A stretch of 64,000 nt of DNA from an alpha proteobacterium BAL199 (GCA_000171835.1 ABHC01000006.1:162603-226602); one strand, 5' to 3'; shown: positions 51,871 through 60,794, counted from the stretch's first letter. A program made the numbers and translations. Notes: a model not told the origin generated them from the letters alone.

Positions 51871-51943
51871 GCAAAATCTGGTCTCCCGCGCTGCATATGG
51901 CAAGTGGAAAATTTGTGAGCGGGCGCAAAAAGTATTGTCGTCG

Positions 51944-52876
51944 ATGGGAAACGAGCTTGATGTGACTGATTTGCAACAGCAAATACCTCCGAAACCGACG
52001 GTTCTCAAGAAATTGTCGCAGCGTCACGATGCGCCGGGACTCCGTCGAATTTCCGCCCATCTCGGCCTGCTGGTGCCGACCGGTGCGGCCGTTCTAGCGG
52101 CTCCAGGTGGATGGTGGCTGCTGCCGGCCGTCGTGCACGGGATCATCATGGTGTTCCTGTTCGCACCGTTGCACGAGACCGTGCACCGTACGGCGTTCAA
52201 AAGTGGCTGGATGAATCGCTGGGTCGGTGATTTGGCGGGGTTCCTACTGATCCTGCCGCCGCGGTGGTTCGCGGCTTTCCATTTCGCGCATCACCGCTTC
52301 ACCCAGGACCCGGCGCGCGACCCGGAACTCGCCAGCCCCAAGCCGACGACGCTGCTGGGCTACGTCTGGGTCGTGTCGGGGATCGAGTACTGGCAACGGA
52401 CCATCCGTGGCCTGATACGGCGGGCGTTTGGCATTGCGCCTGACACTTTCCTGGACGATCGGTTGCGGGCGCGGGCAATCCTCGAGGCTCGGGTGTATCT
52501 GGCGCTGTACGCGGCGCTGGCGATCGGCTCCGCAGCGCTCGGCACAGACCTTGTCCTCAAGCTCTGGGTGGTGCCGGCGCTGCTCGGCCAGCCATTCCTG
52601 CGTCTGTACCTGCTGAGCGAGCACTGGGGCTGTCCTTCGGTGAAGGACATGTGGGCGAACACCCGGTCGACGGTGTCGATTGCGCCGGTGCGCTGGCTCG
52701 CCTGGAACATGCCGCACCATGCGGAGCATCACGCCAACCCGGCGATCCCGTTCCATGCCTTGCCGGCCTACTCGCAATTGATGAAGGGCGCGCGGGTCAA
52801 CGAGGAAAGGGGCTACGCGCCGTTTCACGCTTCACGGATCACCGATTTGTCGGCGGGCCGAGCCGGGCCGATCTGA
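51944..52876 (+). CDS. fatty acid desaturase family membrane protein
   Basis: Encodes 310 aa from ATG 51944; no strong ribosome site is visible and the frame is open to 51851, so the start is uncertain. Desaturase His boxes are all present: HETVH, HFAHH, and HHAEHH with NMPHHAEHH. About four membrane helices. It acts on acyl chains, aldehydes or carotenoid-like lipids; similarity in HWGCPSVKDMWANTR suggests the alkane hydroxylase/desaturase superfamily. It is downstream of and divergent from the candidate small RNA. Confidence 0.88.
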   Translation: MGNELDVTDLQQQIPPKPTVLKKLSQRHDAPGLRRISAHLGLLVPTGAAVLAAPGGWWLLPAVVHGIIMVFLFAPLHETVHRTAFKSGWMNRWVGDLAGFLLILPPRWFAAFHFAHHRFTQDPARDPELASPKPTTLLGYVWVVSGIEYWQRTIRGLIRRAFGIAPDTFLDDRLRARAILEARVYLALYAALAIGSAALGTDLVLKLWVVPALLGQPFLRLYLLSEHWGCPSVKDMWANTRSTVSIAPVRWLAWNMPHHAEHHANPAIPFHALPAYSQLMKGARVNEERGYAPFHASRITDLSAGRAGPI

Positions 52877-52995
52877 CCCGGCCACAGTCGAAGCCAGGTG
52901 GCCTCAATGCTGGAAGCGACGCGCGATGACGCTCTTGCGCGCGTACGTCTCCAAGCAATCAGGCAGTGTCGCGCTTGTCCATTCGAGAGGCGGCC

Positions 52996-54177
52996 ATGCT
53001 TGAAGCGTTCACCCACGATCCGTCGCCGTCGATGACCTTCGGGATCGATCGTCTGGCGCAGCTTCCCGGCGATGTCATGGCCCTCGTCGGCCCGGCTGCC
53101 AGAGTGCTGATCGTGACCGACGGTGGGCTGATGGCGACTGGCTTGCCGACCGAAGTAGCGGAGCGCCTACGAGCCGCCGGTCATCTCGTCGAACTGTTCT
53201 CCGACGTCCGCAGCGATCCAAGCGCCGCATCGATCGACGCCGCTGCGGCGCGGGCGCGGGCGATCTGCGCCGACTTGATCGTCGGGCTCGGCGGCGGCTC
53301 ACCCCTGGATGTCGCCAAGCTTGCCGCCTGCGTGGCGGTTGCCGACATTCCGGCCGAAGGCTACGCGGTGATGGCGCGGCCGCTGCCCGACAAGCCCATC
53401 AAGAAGATCCTGATCCCGACGACCTCGGGAACCGGTGCGGAAATGACCCGCACCTCGGTGTACGGCATTGGCGAGGGACGCAAGGTGTGGGCCTGGGGGC
53501 CGACGCTCAAGGCCGATCTCTCGATCCTCGATCCGATGGTCACGCGGAGCCTGCCGGCGCCGCTGACCGCGGCAACCGGGCTCGACGCGCTGGTGCACGC
53601 GATCGAGGCCTGCACCCACCGCCGGGCTACGCCGGTGGTGGAGGGAATGGCACTGCAGGCGATCCGGTTGGTGGCCGGCAATCTGCAGAGGGTCATTGCC
53701 CAGCCGGGCGACCTGGAAGCGAGGGGCCGCGTAGCGCTTGGATCTGCCATCGCCGGTGTCGCGATCGACGCCTGCGGAACCGGGATCGCCCATGCGTTCG
53801 GGCATGCGCTCGGCACATTGGCTCATGTCCATCACGGCCGGGCGGTCGCCCTGGCGATGCGGGTGGCTCTGCCGTGGGCCTGCGCCGCGCGCCCCGATCT
53901 ATACGCTCCGGTGGCTCTGGCGCTTGGCGTGGATCCGCGCGGCACAACCGATGAACGCGAATTGGCGATGGCGGGGGCGACCCGGTTCGAAGAACTGCTG
54001 CGGGCGGTGGGACTGCCGGTCTCTCTCGTGGGTGACGGTCTTGGAGAGGCGGATGTGGCTCGCCTGGTCACCGTGACTGTCGCTGTCGAGAACAAGCCGA
54101 TGGTGGATTCCAACGCGGTACAGCCGACCGACGAAGATCTGGTGACGCTGGCGCGGGCCATCTTGACGGCTGACTGA
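52996..54177 (+). CDS. iron-containing alcohol dehydrogenase
   Basis: Encodes 393 aa from ATG 52996 with GAGGCGG upstream. Group III ADH: GGGSPLDVAKLAA for NAD binding, IPTTSGTGAEMTRTSV, and metal ligands Asp and His in GLDALVHAIEAC plus two His in GIAHAFGHALG and AHVHHG. It oxidises a primary alcohol or reduces an aldehyde. It stands alone, 119 bp after the desaturase, and could share its pathway. Confidence 0.92.
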   Translation: MLEAFTHDPSPSMTFGIDRLAQLPGDVMALVGPAARVLIVTDGGLMATGLPTEVAERLRAAGHLVELFSDVRSDPSAASIDAAAARARAICADLIVGLGGGSPLDVAKLAACVAVADIPAEGYAVMARPLPDKPIKKILIPTTSGTGAEMTRTSVYGIGEGRKVWAWGPTLKADLSILDPMVTRSLPAPLTAATGLDALVHAIEACTHRRATPVVEGMALQAIRLVAGNLQRVIAQPGDLEARGRVALGSAIAGVAIDACGTGIAHAFGHALGTLAHVHHGRAVALAMRVALPWACAARPDLYAPVALALGVDPRGTTDERELAMAGATRFEELLRAVGLPVSLVGDGLGEADVARLVTVTVAVENKPMVDSNAVQPTDEDLVTLARAILTAD

Positions 54178-54335
54178 GCGTTCAAGGACGTCCTTGTGTC
54201 AAATTCGTGGGATGCGTGCGCGGGATCGTGCGCGGCTGTAATCAAGCCGTGAACCTGTGACCCGTAGGACGTTCGGGATGCAACAGGACGCTGGTTCGGT
54301 CGTTAACAGCAGGTAGCAACTGCTGTGGTCGGACG

Positions 54336-55679
54336 ATGGCTTCGCATACTGAGGACTATTCGAGCGACTCGCTCTCCGGTGTCGACCGGATCATGCGCGC
54401 AATCTCCATCGGGGGATTCGCGCTTCTGTTGTTCGTTGGGGGCGTCACTGTCGCGATCCTCGGTGTGTTCCCGGCACCGTTGCTGAAGGACGCCTACAAC
54501 GGCGGCATGGCGCTGTACGCCAAGTGGACGCAGTACGGCGATATCACCCAGACCGATCTGTGGCGTGACGCGCGGACCGATGCGCGCGGCGTCGTCGTCA
54601 ACGACACGGCGCGCGTACAGCCGGGCTATACGCTGTACAGCTCCGGCCATAAAGCGACCGCCTATCTGTTGTCATCAGACGGCGCGCTGGTCCACAGCTG
54701 GACCCGGCCGTACAGCACGGTGTGGTCCGACGCGACTCCTGTCCGCAACCCGCTGCCCGACCAGAACGTCTACTTCCGACGCTTGAAGGCATTCCCGAAC
54801 GGCGACCTGTTGGCGATTTACGAGGGCGCCGGCGACACGCCTTATGGCTACGGGATGGTGAAGCTTGACCGGGAGTCGAACGTCCTGTGGTCGTATTTTG
54901 GACGAACCCACCACGATTTCGACGTTGGCCCGGACGGCGCGATCTACGCGCTGACCCATGAGAACCGCACCAAGGCGCTCAAGGGCATGGACCACCTGGA
55001 AGCGACCCGGCTGGACGACTTCCTGGATATCCTCAGCCCCGAAGGTAAGCTGCTGAAACGGGTCTCGTTGGTGGAAGCGGTCGCTGGATCGCGGTTCCTG
55101 CATCTGCTGCACACCGTGCCGGCACACTCCCTCGCCGACCCGCTGCACACTAACACCGTAAAGGTGCTGACCCCGGAAATGGCAGCGGCGATCCCGGGCA
55201 CGAAGCCCGGTCAGGTCCTGCTGTCGTTCCGCGACATCGGCGCTGTCGTCGTGCTCGATGTCGAGAGCGAGGACATCGTGTGGGCGCTGCGCGGGCCTTG
55301 GTACGGCCAGCATGACCCGGACATCCTGCCCAATGGCAACCTGCTGATCTTCGACAATCTTGGCCGGTTCGACCAGCCGAGCGGCAAGTCGCGGGTGCTC
55401 GAGATCGATCCGCGAACGGCTGCGATCGTCTGGCAGTACAGCGGGACCGATGATCAGCCGCTGGACAGCGAGATCCGGGCCGACCAGCAGCGCCTGCCCA
55501 ACGGCAACACCCTGATCAACGAGTCGAACGGCGGCCGGCTGCTGGAGGTCACGCGCTCCGGTGAGGTGGTTTGGGAGTACGTGAACCCGATCCGCCGCGG
55601 CGAGAACAATGAATGGATTCCGATCATCGCCGGTGGTGAGCGCCTGGAGCCGAGTTTCTTCGAACCCGGTGTGCTCTGA
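54336..55679 (+). CDS. arylsulfotransferase (ASST) family membrane-anchored protein
   Basis: Encodes 447 aa. One N-terminal membrane anchor (residues 22-45) precedes a beta-propeller with repeated Asp/Trp strands (YTLYSSGHKATAYLLSSDGA; HHDFDVGPDGAIYALTHE; GQHDPDILPNGNLLIFDN; LPNGNTLINES). Histidines in THHDFD and QHDPD match the ASST active-site type. ASST moves sulfuryl groups from a phenolic sulfate donor without PAPS. It leads a four-gene unit with two membrane proteins and a PAPS-type sulfotransferase. The sulfuryl acceptor is unknown. Confidence 0.85.
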   Translation: MASHTEDYSSDSLSGVDRIMRAISIGGFALLLFVGGVTVAILGVFPAPLLKDAYNGGMALYAKWTQYGDITQTDLWRDARTDARGVVVNDTARVQPGYTLYSSGHKATAYLLSSDGALVHSWTRPYSTVWSDATPVRNPLPDQNVYFRRLKAFPNGDLLAIYEGAGDTPYGYGMVKLDRESNVLWSYFGRTHHDFDVGPDGAIYALTHENRTKALKGMDHLEATRLDDFLDILSPEGKLLKRVSLVEAVAGSRFLHLLHTVPAHSLADPLHTNTVKVLTPEMAAAIPGTKPGQVLLSFRDIGAVVVLDVESEDIVWALRGPWYGQHDPDILPNGNLLIFDNLGRFDQPSGKSRVLEIDPRTAAIVWQYSGTDDQPLDSEIRADQQRLPNGNTLINESNGGRLLEVTRSGEVVWEYVNPIRRGENNEWIPIIAGGERLEPSFFEPGVL

Positions 55680-55721
55680 GCCCGTCCGATCCACTTGGAT
55701 CCCGCAACGGAGGACTGACCC

Positions 55722-56006
55722 ATGAAGACACGTGACACCGCAACTCTCTGCCTCATCGTCGCTCTGGCCGGCATGCCGAGTGTGGCGTCGGCCTATGTCG
55801 GCCCGGGCGCCGGGCTCAGTCTGGCAGCAGCGTTCTGGGCCATTTTGGTGGCGATCGGGACCATCATGGCCTTCACCCTGAGTTGGCCGGTCCGGCGACT
55901 GCTGCGGCGCCGGGCCGCCGAGAAGCAGTCGGCCGCGGCGCGCGACCGCAACCCATCGGACACCACCGACGACATGATGCACGACCGCGGTATTCACAAT
56001 TCGTGA
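55722..56006 (+). CDS. small exported membrane protein of the YxGPGAG type
   Basis: Encodes 94 aa. A signal peptide ends in SVASA, then AYVGPGAGLSLAAAFWAI, a membrane helix, WPVRRLLRRR and an acidic tail. Short proteins starting Y-[IV]-G-P-G-A-G after a signal are often found near sulfotransferase and phosphodiesterase genes. It probably supports the neighbouring ASST-type enzyme; function is not known. Confidence 0.75.
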   Translation: MKTRDTATLCLIVALAGMPSVASAYVGPGAGLSLAAAFWAILVAIGTIMAFTLSWPVRRLLRRRAAEKQSAAARDRNPSDTTDDMMHDRGIHNS

Positions 56007-56015
56007 GGATGAGCC

Positions 56016-56738
56016 ATGACCATGGGCCTTCTGGACGTTCCGGGACCGCTGTTCGGCGCCGTCGAAAGCGCGCTCGCGGACTTCATGCCGCCGATCTTGC
56101 GATTGTGCCTGTGGGCGGCGTTCGGCGCCTGGATGTCGATCGAACTGTATCGCCTGCTGTCCCCGCAGGGGCGCATCACGGCGGCGGCGCAGGACCTGCG
56201 GCACGCCCAGGCGAAACTGGCCGGATTCGACGGAGAGTTTCAGGACGCCATGCCGCTGATGGGGCAGATGATCCGGGCGTCGGGACGTCGGCTGCTGCTG
56301 GTGTTTCCGGCGGCAATAGCGGCTTCGCTGCCGATGCTGGCGCTGTTGGTCTGGTTGGACGGCGCCTACAGTGCGCGTCTGCCGGGTCCGGGCGAGCCGG
56401 TGGCGGTGAAAGCTGAACCGGCATCCCTGGAAGCACGTTGGCAGGAAGGCTCGGTCGGCCAGGTCATCGTGACGGACCAAGCGCACCGCCCGGTGGTCAG
56501 CGCGGCGGTGCCGGCGCCGGTTCCGACCATCCACAAATGGCAGTGGTGGAACGCGCTGATCGGCAATCCGGCTGGGTATCTGCCGAAGGAAGGACCACTC
56601 GACCGGATCGACATCGATCTGCCGCGGATCGAGGTCCTCAACGTCGGGCCGGGCTGGGTCCGTAGTTGGGAAGCGCCGTTCTTTGCGGTGTTCATGGTGT
56701 TCGCGCTGTTCGCGAAATGGGCACGGAAGGTGATCTAG
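56016..56738 (+). CDS. hypothetical membrane protein
   Basis: Encodes 240 aa with three membrane helices (about residues 25-45, 92-113 and 220-237) and a central cytoplasmic coil AAAQDLRHAQAKLAGFDGEF. No family is recognised. It lies 9 bp after the small exported protein and 3 bp before the sulfotransferase, so it is part of the same unit. Confidence 0.8.
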   Translation: MTMGLLDVPGPLFGAVESALADFMPPILRLCLWAAFGAWMSIELYRLLSPQGRITAAAQDLRHAQAKLAGFDGEFQDAMPLMGQMIRASGRRLLLVFPAAIAASLPMLALLVWLDGAYSARLPGPGEPVAVKAEPASLEARWQEGSVGQVIVTDQAHRPVVSAAVPAPVPTIHKWQWWNALIGNPAGYLPKEGPLDRIDIDLPRIEVLNVGPGWVRSWEAPFFAVFMVFALFAKWARKVI

Positions 56739-56741
56739 CGC

Positions 56742-57896
56742 ATGGCAGACAGGGCGGACGACGATACCCGGTACCATGTGCCGGCGTGGCTCGACATCCT
56801 CGGCGGGCTGGTTGAGCGCTGGCCGGAGGCGTGGACCCGGCTGGGCGACATCGAGACCCGGCGCCTGCAAACCCAGCTTGCGGACCAGGCCATCGACCGC
56901 CCGGTGTACGTGACCGGTCTGGCCCGGGCCGGCAGCACGGTGCTGCTGGAGCTGTTGTCGCGTCATCCGGACGTGGTCACGCACCGCTACCGGGACTTTC
57001 CGATGGTGCATGTCCCGTGGTTCTGGAACCGCTTCGTGGACTCCAACGCCAAGGCACCGGAACGCCCGCAGGAGCGCGCGCACGGCGATGGCATCGCGGT
57101 GACGGCGGAGAGTCCCGAGGCTTTCGAGGAAGTCCTGTGGATGACGTTCTTCCGAGACGCTCACAATCCTGCGGTCAGCAATGTCCTGGGGCATGATGAC
57201 GGCAATCCGGAGTTCGATGCGTTCTATCGCGATCACCTTCGCAAGCTGCTTTGGATGCGTCAGGGACGCCGGTATCTCGCGAAGGGCAATTACAACGTCA
57301 CGCGCCTCGGCTATCTGCAGCGGCTGTTTCCGGATGCGCGGTTCATCGTTCCGATCCGGGATCCGGTCAGCCACGTCGCGTCGCTGATGCGGCAGCACGA
57401 GCGTTTCCAGCAGGTCGGGCGCGAACACCTGCGAGCGCGACGTCATATGCGACGGGCCGGCCACTACGAGTTTGGCCTGGATTTACGCCCGATCAACGTC
57501 GGCGACCAAGACGCCATCGTGCGTATCCAGCGCTTGTGGTCGTCCGGGGAAGAGATCGAAGGCTGGGCCCGGTACTGGTCGATGATCTATCGGCATGTGG
57601 CCGATGTCTGCGACGCCGATCCGGGCGTCCGGGACGCGACCTTCGTGGTGCGGTTCGAGGATCTATGTCGGGCGCCGGGCGAGGTCATGCTGTGGGTTCA
57701 GCGGCATGCCGGGCTGCACAGCAAGGAATTGCCGGATATGGCTGAGCAGCGGATTCGCGTTCCGGATTACTACCGCCAGCCGTTCACGCCGGAACAGCGG
57801 CGGTTGATCTGGGAATGTACCGCGGAGACTGCGACACGCTTCGGCTACGCAGGACCGGACGTCGAGGCGCCGGTCATTCCGGCCGGCGCAGCGTAG
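56742..57896 (+). CDS. sulfotransferase family protein (PAPS-type)
   Basis: Encodes 384 aa. PAPS-binding P-loop-like motif TGLARAGSTVLLELLSRHP at residues 58-76 and the 3'-phosphate region FIVPIRDPVSHVASLMRQH. The C-terminal half has VRFEDLCRAPGEVMLW, the usual sulfotransferase landmark. It transfers sulfate from PAPS to a lipid or sugar. It is the last gene of the ASST unit and its 3' end overlaps the convergent HAD gene by 23 bp. Confidence 0.9.
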   Translation: MADRADDDTRYHVPAWLDILGGLVERWPEAWTRLGDIETRRLQTQLADQAIDRPVYVTGLARAGSTVLLELLSRHPDVVTHRYRDFPMVHVPWFWNRFVDSNAKAPERPQERAHGDGIAVTAESPEAFEEVLWMTFFRDAHNPAVSNVLGHDDGNPEFDAFYRDHLRKLLWMRQGRRYLAKGNYNVTRLGYLQRLFPDARFIVPIRDPVSHVASLMRQHERFQQVGREHLRARRHMRRAGHYEFGLDLRPINVGDQDAIVRIQRLWSSGEEIEGWARYWSMIYRHVADVCDADPGVRDATFVVRFEDLCRAPGEVMLWVQRHAGLHSKELPDMAEQRIRVPDYYRQPFTPEQRRLIWECTAETATRFGYAGPDVEAPVIPAGAA

Positions 57897-58536
57897 CAAG
57901 AAGGTCGTCGAGTTCGGATACACTGTCGACCAGATGGTCGGCACCGGCCTTGGCAAGCGCTTCGAGCGGGTTGTAGCCCCAACCGACACCGATCGCAGTC
58001 ACGCCGGCGGCGCGCGCCATCTCCATATCGAAGACCGAGTCGCCGATCATCACCGTGTCGCCGGCCGGGTGGCCGGTTTCGGCCAGGGCGTTCCGGATCA
58101 GCGTCGGATCGGGCTTGCTCGGCCCGCTCTCGGCGGTCTGTATCGTGGCGAACCGGTCGCCCCAACCGGTGTGGACGAACATGTGGTCGACCCCGACGCG
58201 CTTCTTGCCGGTGGCGATGCCAAGGGTGAAACGGAGTTCGGTTAGCTTCGTGAGCAAACCGTCTATCCCAGCGTAGGGGGGCTCGGCATCAGGGCGTTCG
58301 GCGCGCAGTGCCCAGAATGCCTCAATGAACCGCTCTGCCAGACCGTGCCGCTCGTTCTCGGTCCGCTCCGGAAACAGCCGGTCCATCATGCGTTCAGGCA
58401 GCAGGCCGATGGTGGCAAGGAACGCGTCGTCACCGGGATGGGGGATCGTGCCGCCCGCGAAAGTCCGCCGGGCGGACTCCAGGATGAAGGCCCGGCTGTC
58501 GATCAGCGTACCGTCGACGTCGAAGATCAGCAGCAC
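57874..58536 (-). CDS. HAD-IA family hydrolase (phosphatase)
   Basis: Encodes 220 aa from a GTG. HAD motifs are complete: LIFDVDGTLID (motif I), LGIATGKKRVG (motif II), and GDSVFDMEMARAAG (motif IV) with a Lys in PSKPDPTLI (motif III). It is a small phosphatase of the phosphoglycolate phosphatase/pyrophosphatase type; the substrate is unknown. It ends inside the convergent sulfotransferase gene. Confidence 0.9.
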   Translation of the reverse strand: MLLIFDVDGTLIDSRAFILESARRTFAGGTIPHPGDDAFLATIGLLPERMMDRLFPERTENERHGLAERFIEAFWALRAERPDAEPPYAGIDGLLTKLTELRFTLGIATGKKRVGVDHMFVHTGWGDRFATIQTAESGPSKPDPTLIRNALAETGHPAGDTVMIGDSVFDMEMARAAGVTAIGVGWGYNPLEALAKAGADHLVDSVSELDDLLATLRRPE

Positions 58537-58548
58537 GTCAGTGCCGCT

Positions 58549-58923
58549 TCACGGATGCGGTGTCGCGTTGGCCTGGAAATCCGCACGCTGTGGCTTGACC
58601 ACGCAGAACCGATGCCCGCTCGGCGCCTCCAGCACCACCCAGCCCTTCAGTCGAGCTACCTCGGTCGCGCCGAGGCCGACCAGGCGCTTCACCTCGGCGT
58701 CGATGTCGTTGGTCTCGACGTCCAGGTGCACGCGGCTGTCGTGTTCGACCTTCTGCAAGATGATCTTCACCTCGCCGCTTGGACCGGTCAGGCTGACGTA
58801 TCGGTCATCGGATTGATCGGGGGCAGCGCTGTAGCCAAGCGCTCCGGTCCAGAACGCAGTCGCTTCGGCCAGATCATCCGTCTTGCAGTCGATCACCAAG
58901 GCTCCCAGACGGCTCTTGTGCAT
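58549..58923 (-). CDS. VOC family (glyoxalase-like) protein
   Basis: Encodes 124 aa from ATG 58923 with GGAGGA upstream. Paired betaalphabetabetabeta modules: LGALVIDCKTDDLAEATAFW, VHLDVETNDIDAEVKRLVGLG and APSGHRFCVVKP. Typical metal-site His appear at VHLDVETN and SGHRF. It is a small metal-dependent or binding VOC protein of unknown substrate. It is 13 bp upstream of the HAD gene in the same orientation. Confidence 0.88.
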   Translation of the reverse strand: MHKSRLGALVIDCKTDDLAEATAFWTGALGYSAAPDQSDDRYVSLTGPSGEVKIILQKVEHDSRVHLDVETNDIDAEVKRLVGLGATEVARLKGWVVLEAPSGHRFCVVKPQRADFQANATPHP

Positions 58924-58994
58924 GGTTCGATCCTCCAGCTGAAACGGCCGCAGTATGAACAAGCTGACGTCGAACCGAAACCGTTCGCGGAGCT

Positions 58995-59804
58995 CTAGGC
59001 GAGCTGCGGGTAGCCGAGGCGTTCTGCAGTCTTGCGCATCTCGGGAAGCGGCGAATAGTCGCGGTCGTCGACCTCGGAAAGACCATCGATTAACAGTGTC
59101 GCACGGGCGTCGGCGCCACTCGGGTCTTCGGCGGCGCGAACGAGGCCGGCCGTAAGCCGCGCTCGTGTGACGGGATCGATGCTGCGTCTCGTCGCGTAGG
59201 GTAGGGCGGGCGCATCGGCGCTCCAGTCAAGCACCCGCAACCCGCTGGTTTCATCAGGAGCGTGCCGGGAAATCAAGGCAAAGGAGACTGCATCGACCGC
59301 TGCGACGTCGGCCTTGCCGGATCGCACGGCGGCGATGCTGGCGCGATGCATTCCGCTCCAGATCACTTCAGAGAAGAACCGTCCACCGCGGGACAACGGA
59401 GCAATCGCGGCGCGCAACGCGTTGCAGCCGGACTGCGAGTCCGGGCTGTTGGCGGCAACCCGTCGGTCGCGGAGATCGTCCAACTCGGCTGCGGGGTCGT
59501 CCGACCGAACCAGAAACGCGCTGCGATAACGCCCGGGAGTGCAGCCGTCAGCGGCATAGGTCGGAACGGCGATCGCCGTCAGTGCATGGGCGAACTCGTG
59601 GGTCAGGGGATAGCCGCAGGTCTGGCTCAACACCAACAGCGGGTCACGCCAGATTGCCGAGACCGGTCGAGAGCGGTCGAGCGTTGACGGAACGTCGGGC
59701 ACACCTTCGGCGCGAAGCGACGCAGCAATCGTCTGCCACCAGGCATCGGTCGCTTTGCGGATCTCCGGCAGATCGTACATTGAGAGCGCGGCGATACCGG
59801 TCAT
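58995..59804 (-). CDS. PhnD-like periplasmic-binding fold protein without signal peptide
   Basis: Encodes 269 aa from ATG 59804, which overlaps the XRE stop (ATGA). The PhnD/SsuA fold appears: GIAALSMYDLPEIRKATDAW, LLVLSQTCGYPLTHEFA, the ligand-loop-like SPDSQSGCNALR, and GKADVAAVDAVSFALI. No signal peptide is visible, so it would stay in the cytoplasm, unusual for the family. It may act with the regulator as a ligand sensor rather than a transporter component. Confidence 0.82.
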   Translation of the reverse strand: MTGIAALSMYDLPEIRKATDAWWQTIAASLRAEGVPDVPSTLDRSRPVSAIWRDPLLVLSQTCGYPLTHEFAHALTAIAVPTYAADGCTPGRYRSAFLVRSDDPAAELDDLRDRRVAANSPDSQSGCNALRAAIAPLSRGGRFFSEVIWSGMHRASIAAVRSGKADVAAVDAVSFALISRHAPDETSGLRVLDWSADAPALPYATRRSIDPVTRARLTAGLVRAAEDPSGADARATLLIDGLSEVDDRDYSPLPEMRKTAERLGYPQLA

Positions 59805-60688
59805 GTGGCGCTGTCCTTCAATTCGTCGATTTGGCGGCGCACGAACGCCGGAACCTCGTGGGCCTGGATCACGGCGCGTCGGATCAGATCGTCGAACCGC
59901 CGGGTCAGTACCCGGATGTGGTCGGTGGTGGTGAACACCAGGTACATGTTGCCTACGTAGAGCGCTGCGCGTTTGGGACCGAAGATGGTAACCGGGACCG
60001 CGTACTCGGAGCGGCCATCGTACAGATACCATCGCAGGCTCGGGTACAGTTCGTCGATAAGGTCGGCGATGTGGGTGAGTTGGCGGATGCGGATCTCGAT
60101 GTCCAGATCCTCCCAGATGCCCTGTCCCAGCACGAAGCCGCGGAGCATCTGGATCGACGTGCAGATCTCGATGTCGGTTTCCGGTTGGCGGGCATAGTCC
60201 AGTCGGTCCAGCGAGCGGCGCATGGCCTGATCAGCGGACAATCCCTGAGCCTCTCGGTATTCATGACCGACCACCTCGGTGATCTTCAGCGGGTCGGGCA
60301 GGTTGGTCGGGACGTAGCGGATCTTGTAGCCGGCGGATTCGGCGTACCACCGGCGCAGGTTCTCATCCTCCGGCGCCCGGCTGCGCGGCGAAATCTCCGG
60401 TGCCCGCTCCAGAATGTCCGCGCCGAGCTGATTGCTCTCGGTCAGGCCGAGCAGCCAGTCCAGGCTGACCTGCAGCGCGCTGGCGATGGCGGCGACGGTG
60501 TCGGCCCGGGGCAGCCGGACGCTTTCCGATGACAGGACTTGCGACAGGGTCGACCGATCAACGCCGATGCGACGGGCCAGCGCGGCGCGCGTGGTGCCGG
60601 CTCGATCCATGGCCTGCTCCAACCGCTCCCGGAACAACTGGACGGTGAAGCGTTTGTCGGGAGGTGTCGGGTTGGCTGACATGTACAT
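59801..60688 (-). CDS. XRE family transcriptional regulator with C-terminal sensor-like domain
   Basis: Encodes 295 aa. HTH_3 spans about residues 20-80: FRERLEQAMDRAGTTRAALARRIGVDRSTLS, then DTVAAIASALQVSLDWLLGL. The C-terminal 180 residues have no recognised domain but contain QPETDIEICTSIQMLRGF and KRAALYVGNMYLVFTTT. It is coupled to the PhnD-like gene and divergent from a desaturase gene, with an AT-rich region holding two direct repeats. Autoregulation is likely. Confidence 0.88.
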   Translation of the reverse strand: MYMSANPTPPDKRFTVQLFRERLEQAMDRAGTTRAALARRIGVDRSTLSQVLSSESVRLPRADTVAAIASALQVSLDWLLGLTESNQLGADILERAPEISPRSRAPEDENLRRWYAESAGYKIRYVPTNLPDPLKITEVVGHEYREAQGLSADQAMRRSLDRLDYARQPETDIEICTSIQMLRGFVLGQGIWEDLDIEIRIRQLTHIADLIDELYPSLRWYLYDGRSEYAVPVTIFGPKRAALYVGNMYLVFTTTDHIRVLTRRFDDLIRRAVIQAHEVPAFVRRQIDELKDSAT

Positions 60689-60702
60689 CGTTCGGGTAAT
60701 TA

Positions 60703-60735
60703 ATCACCAATATAGAGAATATATCACCAACTAGC
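60703..60735. promoter_or_regulatory. direct repeats ATCACCAA, candidate XRE operator
   Basis: ATCACCAA occurs at 60703-60710 and again at 60723-60730, 20 bp apart, about two helical turns, inside an AT-rich divergent promoter (60689-60794). The copies extend as ATCACCAATATAG and ATCACCAACTAGC. The spacing suits a dimer on one DNA face. The XRE regulator starting at 60688 is the likely ligand. Confidence 0.45.
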
Positions 60736-60794
60736 ATATAAGTTTCGTGAAGTCGCGTTGTCACAACGGAGTTCAGTGAACTAGCGTCGCTCTC

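Noticed and set aside
51561..51896. Minus-strand ORF (111 aa) in the 51480-51943 gap
   Set aside because: It has no ribosome site, reads through the terminator hairpin and T tract of the candidate small RNA, and has shadow-like composition.
54675..57464. A 929-residue open frame on the minus strand across the sulfation genes
   Set aside because: It is antisense to four genes with clear family motifs, has an amino acid content rich in His/Arg/Gln typical of shadow frames in GC-rich DNA, and has no ribosome site.
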